Assembly (NCBI GenBank): GCA_963726995.1 | Contig: CAVSEP010000007.1 | Coordinates: forward strand, 868,001 to 932,000 | Length of the DNA stretch: 64,000 nucleotides | Source: DAIDKA01 sp963726995 | GTDB taxonomy: Bacteria; Pseudomonadota; Gammaproteobacteria; Steroidobacterales; Steroidobacteraceae | Direction: 5' to 3' | Part shown: positions 1 to 8,635 of the stretch, in pieces | Numbering within the stretch: the first letter of the stretch is position 1 | Layout of the letters: the number at the start of each line of letters is the position of its first letter | Program-made: the position numbers and the translations under genes | Notes under the pieces: generated by a model | What the model was told of the DNA's origin: nothing | What the model saw: only the letters and a program-made list of their open reading frames with translations | Database searches by the model: none

Positions 1-64
1 GGATTCATGGATGGTTCCTTGGTTTTCATATGGTGCCTAAGCTTTGCTGGTTAACGTCCGATCC

Positions 65-817
65 TTACCTGCCAAATGCCTCGCCGCCCGCTCGCGGACT
101 GGGTGGCGGCATTGGTTTTCCAGTCACCGGATTCGGATAGTGATACGGCTCGATGTAGTAGTTCGGGAAAGTCAGATACATCACGGTCGGCGGCAAGTCC
201 GGCCACGGCGGCCATTTCTCGGGGTAGGTGTTGAGGATCGTGTTGTCGAGCCAGCCGACCTTGTAGCCCGAATACATGTTGAACGGGCCATGCAGTTTCT
301 GGAACTGCCACACGCCGTTCAGCTTGACGAACTTGTTCTCATAGTAGTTGTGTCCCCAGCCTCCGGAGCTCATCACGAAGGCAATGCAGCGCACCTGGGC
401 GGTCACCCCATCCGGATTGATCGTCGGCAGGCACTGGAACTGCTGGTGATCGATCAGCGAGCCGTCATGGGGGCCGAGCTTTCCAAGGCCGACGTGCATG
501 TATTCATACACGCGCGCGCGCCCCAGGAACACACCCTTGCCGCCGATTTCCAGGGTCGCGTCCTCGGCGAACAGTTCCGAAAGGTTGCGCCACTGCGCCT
601 TGTCCACGTAGTAGCCGTAGGCGTCCTGCACGATCTCGACTTCGGTGAGATCCTGCAGGCGCTGGATTCGATCGCCGAGGCCGTTCAGCTGCTGCTCGAT
701 GTTCTTCAGATCCGTGGCGCCCTGCGCCGGTGCCACCGAGAAACAGATCGAAGCGAGCGTGCACGCCAGCGCCAGGCCGCGCAGCGCCTTGCCGGATAAT
801 GTTGTTGATTTGCGCAT
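65..817 (-). CDS. secreted NTF2/SnoaL-like protein
   Basis: Predicted exported protein of 250 residues. Residues 1-33 form a signal peptide (basic start, hydrophobic stretch, cleavage near APAQGA). Residues 40-190 look like one SnoaL/NTF2-like cone-shaped domain: a coiled start, then the D-x-YGYYVDKAQW and FAEDATLEIGGKGVFLGR signatures typical of these alpha+beta barrels. A proline-rich tail follows from about residue 200. The family contains enzymes (ketosteroid isomerase, aldol condensation, dehydratases) as well as non-catalytic binding proteins, so no substrate can be assigned. It starts only 2 bases after the stop of the two-domain relative upstream and is surely co-transcribed with it. 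The shared tail motif (PPTVxY.SFP...PYHY.NPV.GKP) suggests that the pair arose by duplication. Confidence 0.8.
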   Translation of the reverse strand: MRKSTTLSGKALRGLALACTLASICFSVAPAQGATDLKNIEQQLNGLGDRIQRLQDLTEVEIVQDAYGYYVDKAQWRNLSELFAEDATLEIGGKGVFLGRARVYEYMHVGLGKLGPHDGSLIDHQQFQCLPTINPDGVTAQVRCIAFVMSSGGWGHNYYENKFVKLNGVWQFQKLHGPFNMYSGYKVGWLDNTILNTYPEKWPPWPDLPPTVMYLTFPNYYIEPYHYPNPVTGKPMPPPSPRAGGEAFGR

Positions 818-819
818 GG

Positions 820-2217
820 CTATTCCTGCTCGCCGGGATTGGGCTTGCCGCTGACGGGATTGTTGTAGTGATACGGCACGATCTGCAGCTTCGGGAACGA
901 CTGGTAGACCACGGTCGGCGGCTGGTCCGGCGGGATGACGGTGCTGGGGGAATCCATCGGAATCGGCTTGGCGGCCCAGCCCTGATCGTAGTCGCCCCAG
1001 AAGGTGACGTAGTAGTGCAGCTTGCTGAACTTCCAGGTCCCCCGGTCATTCACGTATTCATTCTCATAGACGCCGCCGCCCCAACGACCCTTGCCGCCGC
1101 GTGATAGTTGCACGTCGCTGCGCCAGCGCGCCTTGGCGGTGCGGTTGTCCGCGGAGATATGGATGATGGGCTGCACCATGACGTAGTTGTTGAGCTGGCC
1201 CTCCTCGAGTCCCTGCGGGCCCATCAGGGACAGGGCGCGCTGCACGTGCGCATTGCCGATGTAGACCCCGCTTTGGCCGAACTCGTAGCTGCCATCGCGA
1301 CTGAATAGCGCGGCAGCCTTCTGCCACTGACCCTTGTCGATGTAGTAGCCGTACATGGCCTGCAGGTTCTCGATGGCCCGCACCGAATGCGTACGCGCCA
1401 GCTGCAGCTCCTTCACATCGGCCAGCTGCTCGAGCCGCCCCAGTTCGTCGTCGCGGCGCTTGGGCACGGCTATGGGCGCCCGACTCTGGATGGCCCGCGG
1501 CGACTCGCCATAGTCGTACGGCGGCACGAACACCGCCGGAAACGGCGCGTACTGCGCCGGGGCCGGTGCATCGGCCGGGAAGTCCCTGGCAACCGGGGAC
1601 TGCCAGTTGCCGGCCACCGGCTTCAGGGCGGCCCAACCGCCCTGGTAGGGCGCCTCGAAGTTCAGGTAGTAGCGTCGGGCCTTGATCTTCCAGACATCGT
1701 TGTCATTGACGTAGTCGTCTTCGATGACGGCGTCGCCCCAGGTTGCGGATTTCTTGTATTCACCCAGCAGGCCCCATTCACGCCAGCGCGCCTGCGCACT
1801 CTTGCCGTCGGCGGCGACCATGACCAGGGGCTGCAGCTGCATGCGCAGGTTCAGGCGCCCGAAGGGCAGCCCGGGACCGTCCTTCATGCTGCCGCCGCCA
1901 TGACGGGTCAGCAGCTCGCGGATGTGCGCCTTGCCCCGGTACACGCCATCGACGCCCCACTGGAAAGTCCCATCATCAGTGAACAGGTCGGCCGCTTCGC
2001 CAAAATATCCCTTGTCGGTGTAGTAGCCGAAGGAGCGGCCCAGGCGCTGTATCTTGGTGATGGCCTCGACGTAGCTGGTCTCCTCAGCCATGGCCTTGAG
2101 GCGCGCCTGCAGCGCCGCGATTCGCGTCGCGTCATCCGCCGCCAGGACGCGGGCGCACAGCGTGAGGCCCAGCAGCAGGCTCAGTGCCCGTGGCAGGGTC
2201 TTGTGAGTGAAGATCAT
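820..2217 (-). CDS. secreted protein with two NTF2/SnoaL-like domains
   Basis: A 465-residue exported protein. Residues 1-26 are a signal peptide ending ARVLAAD. The first NTF2-like domain spans about residues 30-190 (YGYYTDKGYFGEAADLF...DDGTF). The second spans about 265-420 (YGYYIDKGQWQKAAALFSRDGSYEFG...GVYIGNAHV). The two repeats align with each other and with the single domain of the following gene, so three copies lie side by side. It is first in the operon and 2 bases ahead of the next gene. A secreted tandem-domain form could bind a hydrophobic ligand or act as an isomerase or dehydratase; there is no sequence proof of either. The start is the ATG that gives a clean signal peptide. Confidence 0.8.
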   Translation of the reverse strand: MIFTHKTLPRALSLLLGLTLCARVLAADDATRIAALQARLKAMAEETSYVEAITKIQRLGRSFGYYTDKGYFGEAADLFTDDGTFQWGVDGVYRGKAHIRELLTRHGGGSMKDGPGLPFGRLNLRMQLQPLVMVAADGKSAQARWREWGLLGEYKKSATWGDAVIEDDYVNDNDVWKIKARRYYLNFEAPYQGGWAALKPVAGNWQSPVARDFPADAPAPAQYAPFPAVFVPPYDYGESPRAIQSRAPIAVPKRRDDELGRLEQLADVKELQLARTHSVRAIENLQAMYGYYIDKGQWQKAAALFSRDGSYEFGQSGVYIGNAHVQRALSLMGPQGLEEGQLNNYVMVQPIIHISADNRTAKARWRSDVQLSRGGKGRWGGGVYENEYVNDRGTWKFSKLHYYVTFWGDYDQGWAAKPIPMDSPSTVIPPDQPPTVVYQSFPKLQIVPYHYNNPVSGKPNPGEQE

Positions 2218-2346
2218 GGACGCCCCGTAGGTTCTTGTTTGTGGTTGCGGAATCTACACCGCATTGCGCCGGTGTGCACATCGGACCTGTATATTCAAGA
2301 ACTTGCCCTGCTGCAGGGGGCCGGCACCGTGGGCTATGCTACGAGC

Positions 2347-4239
2347 ATGCCGTCTGACCTGCGCATCTTGTCGATCATCCCGCCGATGACTCAGCTGAAT
2401 ACGCCGTATCCCTCCACGGCGTATCTCACCGGCTTCCTGCGCTCGCGCGGATTCAACGCCCGGCAGACGGATCTTTCGCTGGGCCTGGCATTGCGGCTGC
2501 TGTCGACGAGAGGCCTGCGGGACATCCACCAGCAGGCCCGGGGGCTGTCCGGCAAGCGGCGCGCCGCGGTGGGATTCTTCCTGGAGCATTTCGAAACCTA
2601 CTGCTCGACCATCGCACCGGTCATTCGGTTCCTTCAGGGTCGCGATCCCAGCCTCGCCCACCGCATCGCCGCGCGTCGCTATCTGCCGGAAGGCCCCCAT
2701 TTTGCGGCGCTGGACCACTATGTGGAGAGCGAACCGGGCGCGGGCGATGCGCTCGATTGGGCCTTCGGCGCGCTCGGGCTGCAGGATCGCGCCAAGCACA
2801 TCGCCACGCTTTACCTGAACGATCTGGCCGGCGTGATCCGCGCTGCCGTCGATCCGCGCTTCGAGTTCGTGCGATACGCGGAAGCTCTGGCGGCCAGCCA
2901 GCCGACCTTCGACCAGCTGCACGCCGCGCTCGGGGCGCCGCACACCCTGGTGGACGCCGCGCTGCATGAGCTCACGCTCGAGGCGCTGGCCAAATATGAA
3001 CCCGACCTGGTACTGATCACAGCGCCCTTTCCGGGCAATGTCTATGGAGCCTTCCGCACCGCCCAAGGCATCAAGCAGGCGCGCCCGCAGACGGTGACGG
3101 TGCTGGGCGGGGGCTACTGCAATACCGAACTTCGCGCCCTGAAGGAGCCACGGGTTTTCGAATACTTCGACTTCGTCACGCTGGATGCCGGCGAAAGACC
3201 GGTCCTCGCGCTGATCGAACATCTGCAGCACAAGCGCCCGATCAATCATCTGGTCCGCACCTTCACGCGGGAACTGCACTATGTCGACCATCCGGAAAGT
3301 GACTTCGCGCTTTCGGAGACCGGCACGCCGACCTATGACGGCCTGCCGCTGGACGAGTACCTGTCGCTGCTGGACATGCTCAATCCCATGCATCGTCTGT
3401 GGTCGGACGGACGCTGGAACAAACTCACCGTCGCCCATGGCTGCTATTGGAAGAAATGCAGCTTCTGCGATGTGAATCTGGACTACATTTCCCGCTACGA
3501 CCTGGCCGCCACCGGGGTGCTGCTGGAGCGCATTCAGAGCATGATTCGTGAGACCGGGCAGACCGGATTTCACTTCGTCGATGAGGCGGCACCACCGAAG
3601 GCCCTGAAGGCGCTTGCGCAGGCGCTCATCGAGCGCAAGCTGGATATTTCATGGTGGGGAAACATCCGTTTTGAAAAATCTTTCAATCCGGATCTGTGCC
3701 GGCTGCTCGCCGACAGCGGCTGCATAGCCATCACCGGCGGGCTGGAAGTCGCGTCCGATCGGCTGCTTAAGCTGATGAAGAAGGGAGTATCCGTGGAGCA
3801 GGTGGCGCGGGTAACGCGCGCCTTTTCCGACGCTGGCATCATGGTGCACGCCTACCTGATGTACGGCTTCCCCACCCAGACGGCGCAGGATACCGTGGAT
3901 GCCCTGGAATACGTCCGGCAGCTGTTCGCCGCCGGTTGCATCCAATCCGGCTTCTTCCATCGCTTCACCTGCACCGTGCATTCGCCGGTCGGCAAGCATC
4001 CCGAACAGTACGGCGTCACGCTGTATCCGCCCCGCGATCCGACCTTTGCCAGCAACGACATCAACTTTGCCGACGCCACCGGCATCGACCACGACTTGTA
4101 CGGTGCCGCGCTGAAGAAGGCCCTGTACAACTACATGCACGGCATGGGCCTGGACCAGGATGTTCGCGACTGGTTCGACAGCGCGGTACCGCGCACGCGC
4201 GTACCCAGGTCCTTCGTGGCCCGTGCGCTGAAGGCCTAA
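2347..4239 (+). CDS. B12-binding domain radical SAM protein
   Basis: A 630-residue protein of the cobalamin-binding/radical SAM class. An N-terminal Rossmann-like B12 domain (residues 1 to about 310) begins MPSDLRILSIIPPMTQLN and includes LITAPFPGNVYGAFRTAQ and a GGGY loop. The radical SAM core (about 355-600) carries the cluster motif CYWKKCSFC, a Cx4Cx2C spacing instead of the commonest Cx3Cx2C; I recall this variant from some B12-type subfamilies. Further core signatures are a GGLEVAS loop and YGFPTQT. Products range from methylated or rearranged metabolites to RiPP or lipid tailoring; the substrate is unknown. The reading frame stays open about 960 bases upstream, but that part is antisense to the neighbouring NTF2 gene, so the ATG at 2347 is preferred. 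It is divergent from the NTF2 operon across 129 bases. Confidence 0.82.
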   Translation: MPSDLRILSIIPPMTQLNTPYPSTAYLTGFLRSRGFNARQTDLSLGLALRLLSTRGLRDIHQQARGLSGKRRAAVGFFLEHFETYCSTIAPVIRFLQGRDPSLAHRIAARRYLPEGPHFAALDHYVESEPGAGDALDWAFGALGLQDRAKHIATLYLNDLAGVIRAAVDPRFEFVRYAEALAASQPTFDQLHAALGAPHTLVDAALHELTLEALAKYEPDLVLITAPFPGNVYGAFRTAQGIKQARPQTVTVLGGGYCNTELRALKEPRVFEYFDFVTLDAGERPVLALIEHLQHKRPINHLVRTFTRELHYVDHPESDFALSETGTPTYDGLPLDEYLSLLDMLNPMHRLWSDGRWNKLTVAHGCYWKKCSFCDVNLDYISRYDLAATGVLLERIQSMIRETGQTGFHFVDEAAPPKALKALAQALIERKLDISWWGNIRFEKSFNPDLCRLLADSGCIAITGGLEVASDRLLKLMKKGVSVEQVARVTRAFSDAGIMVHAYLMYGFPTQTAQDTVDALEYVRQLFAAGCIQSGFFHRFTCTVHSPVGKHPEQYGVTLYPPRDPTFASNDINFADATGIDHDLYGAALKKALYNYMHGMGLDQDVRDWFDSAVPRTRVPRSFVARALKA

Positions 4240-4251
4240 AGACTCAGGTTC

Positions 4252-5121
4252 CTAGGCGCCTAGCTTGTCCTGGGTCCGGGTTTCGAAATCGGATGCCTCA
4301 TGCCGTTCATGCAGCTGCTCCTTGGGGTCGCCATAGGCGCGATTGACCATCCGCCCACGGCGCACGGCCGGACGCGCGCCGACGGCGTCCACCCAGCGCT
4401 GGACGTGGCGGTAGTCCTGGACCGACAGGAACTCGGCGGCATTGTAGGCCCAGCCCTTCGCCAGTGCGCCATACCAGGGCCAGATGGCCATGTCCGCGAT
4501 GGTGTATTCCTTGCCGCACACGTATTCATTTGCCGCAAGTTGCCGGTCGAGTACGTCCAGCAGGCGCTTGGTCTCCATGGCGAACCGATCGATGGCGTAT
4601 TCGATCTTGAGCGGCGCGTAGGCATAGAAGTGACCGAATCCGCCGCCCAGGTAGGGCGCGCTGCCCATCTGCCAGAACAGCCAGGACAGGCATTCAGCCC
4701 GCGCCGCAGGTTGGGTGGGCAGGAAGGCGCCGAACTTCTCCGCCAGGTACATCAGGATCGCGCCCGACTCGAATATCCGGATCGGCACCGCTGCGCTGCG
4801 ATCCACCATCGCCGGAATCTTCGAATTCGGATTGACCGCCACGAAGCCGCTGCCGAACTGCTCCCCATCGCCGATCTTGATCAGCCAGGCGTCGTACTCA
4901 GCCCCGCCAATGCCCTTCGCCAGCAGCTCCTCGAGCATGATCGTGACCTTCTGCCCATTGGGAGTGGCCAGTGAGTACAGTTGCAGCGGATGGCGCCCGA
5001 CCGGCAACTCCTTTTCATGGGTGGCCCCGGCGATGGGCCGATTGATATTGGCGAAGGTCCCGCCACTGGGTTTGTTCCAGGTCCATACCTTGGGGGGCAG
5101 GTAGTCGGCAGACTCACTCAT
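4252..5121 (-). CDS. yghU: glutathione-dependent disulfide-bond oxidoreductase YghU
   Basis: A cytosolic glutathione transferase-fold protein of 289 residues, matching the usual YghU length (about 288). The N-terminal extension MSESADYLPPKVWTWNKP and the HPLQLYSLATPNGQKVTIMLEE stretch of the thioredoxin-like domain are diagnostic. The NPNSKIPAMVD cis-proline loop and the ESGAILMYLAEKFG glutathione-binding segment follow. The helical C-terminal domain contains YTIADMAIWPWY. Known homologues bind two glutathiones and reduce disulfides. An in-frame extension runs to 5271 but overlaps the start of the divergent SPFH gene and lacks homology, so the start at 5121 was chosen. The gene is convergent with the radical SAM gene, with 12 bases between the stops. 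Confidence 0.93.
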   Translation of the reverse strand: MSESADYLPPKVWTWNKPSGGTFANINRPIAGATHEKELPVGRHPLQLYSLATPNGQKVTIMLEELLAKGIGGAEYDAWLIKIGDGEQFGSGFVAVNPNSKIPAMVDRSAAVPIRIFESGAILMYLAEKFGAFLPTQPAARAECLSWLFWQMGSAPYLGGGFGHFYAYAPLKIEYAIDRFAMETKRLLDVLDRQLAANEYVCGKEYTIADMAIWPWYGALAKGWAYNAAEFLSVQDYRHVQRWVDAVGARPAVRRGRMVNRAYGDPKEQLHERHEASDFETRTQDKLGA

Positions 5122-5260
5122 GCGAGGCACTCCGGAAAAGTTTGTCAATATCGATGTTATCGCAGCGCAGCTTTTTCCACCCTCACTTCCGAAGTACGAT
5201 GCGCGGGCCGCCCCGCCTTGAATCCGGCACGCTGGTCGCCACCCACCCGAAGGAACCGCC

Positions 5261-6049
5261 ATGAGAATCATGCTGCTTGCAATCGTACTGGCGCTGGCCG
5301 GATGCAGTGTCTATGCCCCGGATGCGGGCCATGAAGTGGTGCTGGTGGAGAAGCCGTGGTTCTTCGGTCACGGCGGCGTCAACGAGGATCCGGTCCGCAC
5401 GGGCAGGACTTGGGCAGCCTGGACCACCGAAGGCGTGGATGTCTACATGCAGCCGCAGAAGTTCGAGGCTGAAATGGCCGACACCATGACCAGCGACGGC
5501 GTGCCGGTGACATTCCATGCCATCGTCGTCCTGCAGGTCATCGATTCGGTATCGCTGATCAAGACCTTCGGCTCGGACTGGTACCGCAACAACCTGGAGG
5601 AGCAGTTCAAGACCATGGTCCGCCAGGCCGTGCGCAAGCGCGGCATGAACGAGACCGCGATCAGCACCACGGCGCTGGATGCCATCGACACGGAAATCCA
5701 CGACTCGTTGGTGAACTTCATCAAGGACAAGGGCCTGCCCGTCAGACTGGTGACCATGACCGTGGGGAAGGCGAATCCGCCTGATGCGATCAAGAGTCAG
5801 CGCATCGAGACCGCCGCCCAGGAACAGCGGGTGCAGACCGAAAAGCAGATCAAACTCGCGGAGGACCAGCGCAAGGCGGCCGAGGAGTCACGGGCGGCGG
5901 CCGACAATGCCTACCGCCAGGCGATCGGCCTTTCCCCGGAGCAGTACGTGCAGCTCAAGCGCATCGAAATGGAACTGCGGGTCTGCAATGACGGCAAATG
6001 CACCTTCATCGAGAATTCCGGCAGTCCGATTGCGCTCAACGTCAAATAG
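5261..6049 (+). CDS. SPFH/prohibitin-family lipoprotein
   Basis: A 262-residue protein with a lipoprotein signal: residues 1-15 hydrophobic, lipobox LALAGC, acylated Cys15. Residues about 25-185 form a Band 7/SPFH domain (PVTFHAIVVLQVID, NNLEEQFKTMVRQAVRKR, VTMTVGKANPPDAI). Residues 185-225 form a charged coiled-coil (QRVQTEKQIKLAEDQRKAAEE) typical of SPFH oligomers. Lipid anchoring instead of a transmembrane helix is less common in this family, though seen in other Proteobacteria. It probably forms membrane-associated rings or organises membrane proteases. An AAGGA ribosome site lies just before the ATG. A GTG-start NADH dehydrogenase follows 15 bases downstream, so the two may be co-transcribed. 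Confidence 0.85.
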   Translation: MRIMLLAIVLALAGCSVYAPDAGHEVVLVEKPWFFGHGGVNEDPVRTGRTWAAWTTEGVDVYMQPQKFEAEMADTMTSDGVPVTFHAIVVLQVIDSVSLIKTFGSDWYRNNLEEQFKTMVRQAVRKRGMNETAISTTALDAIDTEIHDSLVNFIKDKGLPVRLVTMTVGKANPPDAIKSQRIETAAQEQRVQTEKQIKLAEDQRKAAEESRAAADNAYRQAIGLSPEQYVQLKRIEMELRVCNDGKCTFIENSGSPIALNVK

Positions 6050-6064
6050 TCCCTTTCGCCTCCG

Positions 6065-7354
6065 GTGGGCGCCGCGCACAGAATCGTGATCGTCGGCGGC
6101 GGCGCCGGCGGCCTCGAACTGGCGACCGTGCTGGGGCGCAAGCTCGATCCCGCGCAGGCGCAGGTCACGCTGGTTGACTGCAGCCTCACGCATATCTGGA
6201 AGCCGCTGCTGCATGAGGTGGCCGCCGGTGTCCTGGACGCGGGCCGGGAGGCGCTCAGCTATGCGGCCCAGGCCAAGTGGAATCACTTCCGCTTCGTACC
6301 GGGGCGCATGGACGGACTCGATCGGGCGCGCCGGTTGATCAGGCTCGCCGCCTGGCGGGGCAGGATCAGCGGTATCGATACCCCGGCCGTGGAAGTGGCC
6401 TACGACACGCTGGTCCTGGCCGTCGGCAGCGTGGGCAACGACTTCGGCATTCCGGGGGTCGCGCAGCACTGCCTCTTCCTGGACAGTGCGGCGCAGGCCG
6501 AAAGCCTGCGCGAGAATCTGCTCGAACGTCATATCTCGAGAGTCACGCAGCAGCTTGGCACACCGCTGCGGGTCGTCATCGTGGGAGGTGGCGCCACCGG
6601 CGTCGAACTGGCCGCTGAACTGGTCGACGCCAACCAACGCCTGGCCTACTACCATCGGATGCGCCAGGACGGCTTCGAGAACCTGCAGGTCACCTTGCTG
6701 GAGGCGGGAGCCAAGCTGCTGCCGGCGCTGCCCGAGCGCATCGGCCAGGGCGCGAGGCAGGAGCTTGAAGCCCTGGGTGTCACGGTGCACACCGCAACCA
6801 CGGTGAGCCGGGCGAGCGCGGCGGGCCTGATCGACGCGGCCGGCAACGCCATCGAGGCTGACGTCATGGTCTGGGCCGCGGGCGTGCGCGCGCCGGCGTT
6901 CCTGTTCGAAATCGATGGCCTGCAGAGCACTCGCAATGGCCAGCTCGTGGTCCACAGCACCTTGCAGTCCAGCCGGGACAGCGCGATCTTCGCCATCGGT
7001 GATTGCGCCGCCTGCCCCGTGACGCCGGGATCCGCGCACAACGTGGCGGCGCTTGCGCAGGCGGCGCATCAGCAGGCCACGCTGCTGGCCCGGAATCTGC
7101 AACGCCGCCTCGCGGGACTGCCGCTGCTTGAGTTCAGGTTCGCGGATCAGGGAACGCTGGTGTCCATCGCCTCGCGCAACACCTTCGGCAAACTCTTCGG
7201 CAACCGCGTCGTCGAAGGAAGGCTCGCCCGGTTCTTCTATATTTCGCTGTACCGTGAGCACCAGGCAAAGCTATTCGGACTGTGGCGCACGGCCGGGCTG
7301 ATGCTGGGCGGCTTCATCTCGCGCGGTTCGCGCCCCAAACTCAAGCTTCATTGA
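6065..7354 (+). CDS. ndh: type II NADH dehydrogenase (NDH-2-like)
   Basis: A 429-residue FAD enzyme that passes electrons from NADH to quinone at the inner membrane without pumping protons. The first dinucleotide fold is at the very start (IVIVGGGAGGLELATVLGRKL, residues about 7-27). The second, for NADH, is VVIVGGGATGVELAAEL near residue 175. The FAD-contacting segment IFAIGDCAAC lies near 310, followed by AHQQATLLARNLQRR. The amphipathic C-terminal region ends in a basic GGFISRGSRPKLKLH tail, as in membrane-bound NDH-2. Translation starts at GTG because no ATG fits. Length and motifs agree with the family (400-435 residues). The gene ends with a 7-base tail-to-tail overlap with the lactonase gene. 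Confidence 0.9.
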   Translation: MGAAHRIVIVGGGAGGLELATVLGRKLDPAQAQVTLVDCSLTHIWKPLLHEVAAGVLDAGREALSYAAQAKWNHFRFVPGRMDGLDRARRLIRLAAWRGRISGIDTPAVEVAYDTLVLAVGSVGNDFGIPGVAQHCLFLDSAAQAESLRENLLERHISRVTQQLGTPLRVVIVGGGATGVELAAELVDANQRLAYYHRMRQDGFENLQVTLLEAGAKLLPALPERIGQGARQELEALGVTVHTATTVSRASAAGLIDAAGNAIEADVMVWAAGVRAPAFLFEIDGLQSTRNGQLVVHSTLQSSRDSAIFAIGDCAACPVTPGSAHNVAALAQAAHQQATLLARNLQRRLAGLPLLEFRFADQGTLVSIASRNTFGKLFGNRVVEGRLARFFYISLYREHQAKLFGLWRTAGLMLGGFISRGSRPKLKLH

Positions 7355-8466
7355 CCGGCCGGCGCCGGCCCCTCCAGCACGCCGGCAATCTTCAGGCGGA
7401 TCTGGTACACCGCATCGCAGGCGGCGATGTACAGGGTCTTTGCATCGGCGTCGCCGAAGGCCACATTGGTCGCACAGATCTGTTTCTTCGGCTCGGCACC
7501 GAGCACCGGCAGATTGATGGTGCCAAGCAGTTTGCCGGTGGGTCCCGTGACCCGCACCAGCCCCGGGCCGGCACCGCCGGTCGAGTAGATATTGCCCTGC
7601 GAGTCCGAGCGCATCCCATCGCCGATGCCGACGCCCTGGGCAAACAGCGTTCCCTCGCCGAGAGTGTCATCGGACTTCACGACATATCGCATCATCTTGT
7701 TGAAGGCGCTCAGGTACAGGAACTTCTCGTCCGCCGAGAGCGTCACGCCGTTCGGAATGCCTCCCAGCTCCTTGTCGGTGACGAGCTGGGTGGTCTTGCC
7801 GTCCTTGATCAGCCAGACGGCATCCTGGAGTTCCTTCAGCGGGCTCTTCATCGCGCCGCGCAACCCGAAGTCATTGTCGGTGAGGTACACCGCTCCGTCA
7901 GACTTGATGGAAATGTCGTTGGGACCGTTGAAACGCCTGCCCCCGGCACCCTCCGACAGCACGGTATGCCGACCGTCGGCCTCCAGGCGCATCAGCTTGC
8001 GATCGTCATCGGCGCACCACAGAACCCTGCCCTGTGGATCGACGCCGGAGCATGATGGACCGATCAGCAGAACATGGGAGCGGCCGGCCCGGGTCTGGGC
8101 CCCGACGCTGTCCACGTCATCTCCCGAATACCCCGCCTTCTCCATGAACACCGAGACGGTATGGTCAGGGGAAATCCTGTAGAGCACATTGTCCAGCAGC
8201 CCCCCCAGCAGCAGAAAGCCGCTGCCGTGGCCGTCCCGCACCCAGGTCGTGCCCTCATTGAGCCCGAACCCCGAGGCCACGAGTTCCACTTTCGCATCCG
8301 GCGCAAGCAGCGCATCCAGATCAGGATCCAGCCGTGAGACGCCGGCGGGCTTGGGCGACGGCGCCGGACCGTCCCCGCGCATCTGTGCCTGTTGGGCGAC
8401 GCCTGCCGATGCGCAGGCAAACCACGCGGTGGCGAGGGCCAGAAGCTGACCGGAAACTGACTTCAT
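7348..8466 (-). CDS. SMP-30/gluconolactonase-family secreted lactonase
   Basis: A 372-residue exported beta-propeller enzyme. Residues 1-24 are a signal peptide (LALATAWFACASAGVAQQ). The propeller carries expected SMP-30 metal ligands: the Glu of GLNEGTTWV, the Asn of FNGPNDISIKSDG, GIPNGVTLSADEKFLYL and the Asp of GIGDGMRSDSQGNIYSTGG. Family members hydrolyse sugar or aromatic lactones, or organophosphates, using one Ca or Zn ion. The exact substrate is unknown; a periplasmic site fits sugar-acid or lignin-derived lactones. Its stop overlaps ndh by 7 bases on the opposite strand. About 169 bases separate its start from the divergent porin gene, so a shared bidirectional promoter region is likely. 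Confidence 0.87.
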   Translation of the reverse strand: MKSVSGQLLALATAWFACASAGVAQQAQMRGDGPAPSPKPAGVSRLDPDLDALLAPDAKVELVASGFGLNEGTTWVRDGHGSGFLLLGGLLDNVLYRISPDHTVSVFMEKAGYSGDDVDSVGAQTRAGRSHVLLIGPSCSGVDPQGRVLWCADDDRKLMRLEADGRHTVLSEGAGGRRFNGPNDISIKSDGAVYLTDNDFGLRGAMKSPLKELQDAVWLIKDGKTTQLVTDKELGGIPNGVTLSADEKFLYLSAFNKMMRYVVKSDDTLGEGTLFAQGVGIGDGMRSDSQGNIYSTGGAGPGLVRVTGPTGKLLGTINLPVLGAEPKKQICATNVAFGDADAKTLYIAACDAVYQIRLKIAGVLEGPAPAGQ

Positions 8467-8635
8467 GAATGCACCGCCAATGCCTTACTATTCGCCCGAT
8501 TGCCGCCAGCCCTCAGTCGCCGATTCCAGGTCCGCGTGCGCAACCGGCATTCCAGCCGGGAGCATGAATGCCGGCATTATGAGCCCCTTGGCTCGGATTC
8601 AGTAAGCCGTACACAAAGCGCAATGTCGGGACCGC

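Noticed and set aside
1387..2346. 320-codon N-terminal extension of the radical SAM frame
   Set aside because: It is antisense to the NTF2 gene and has no family similarity.
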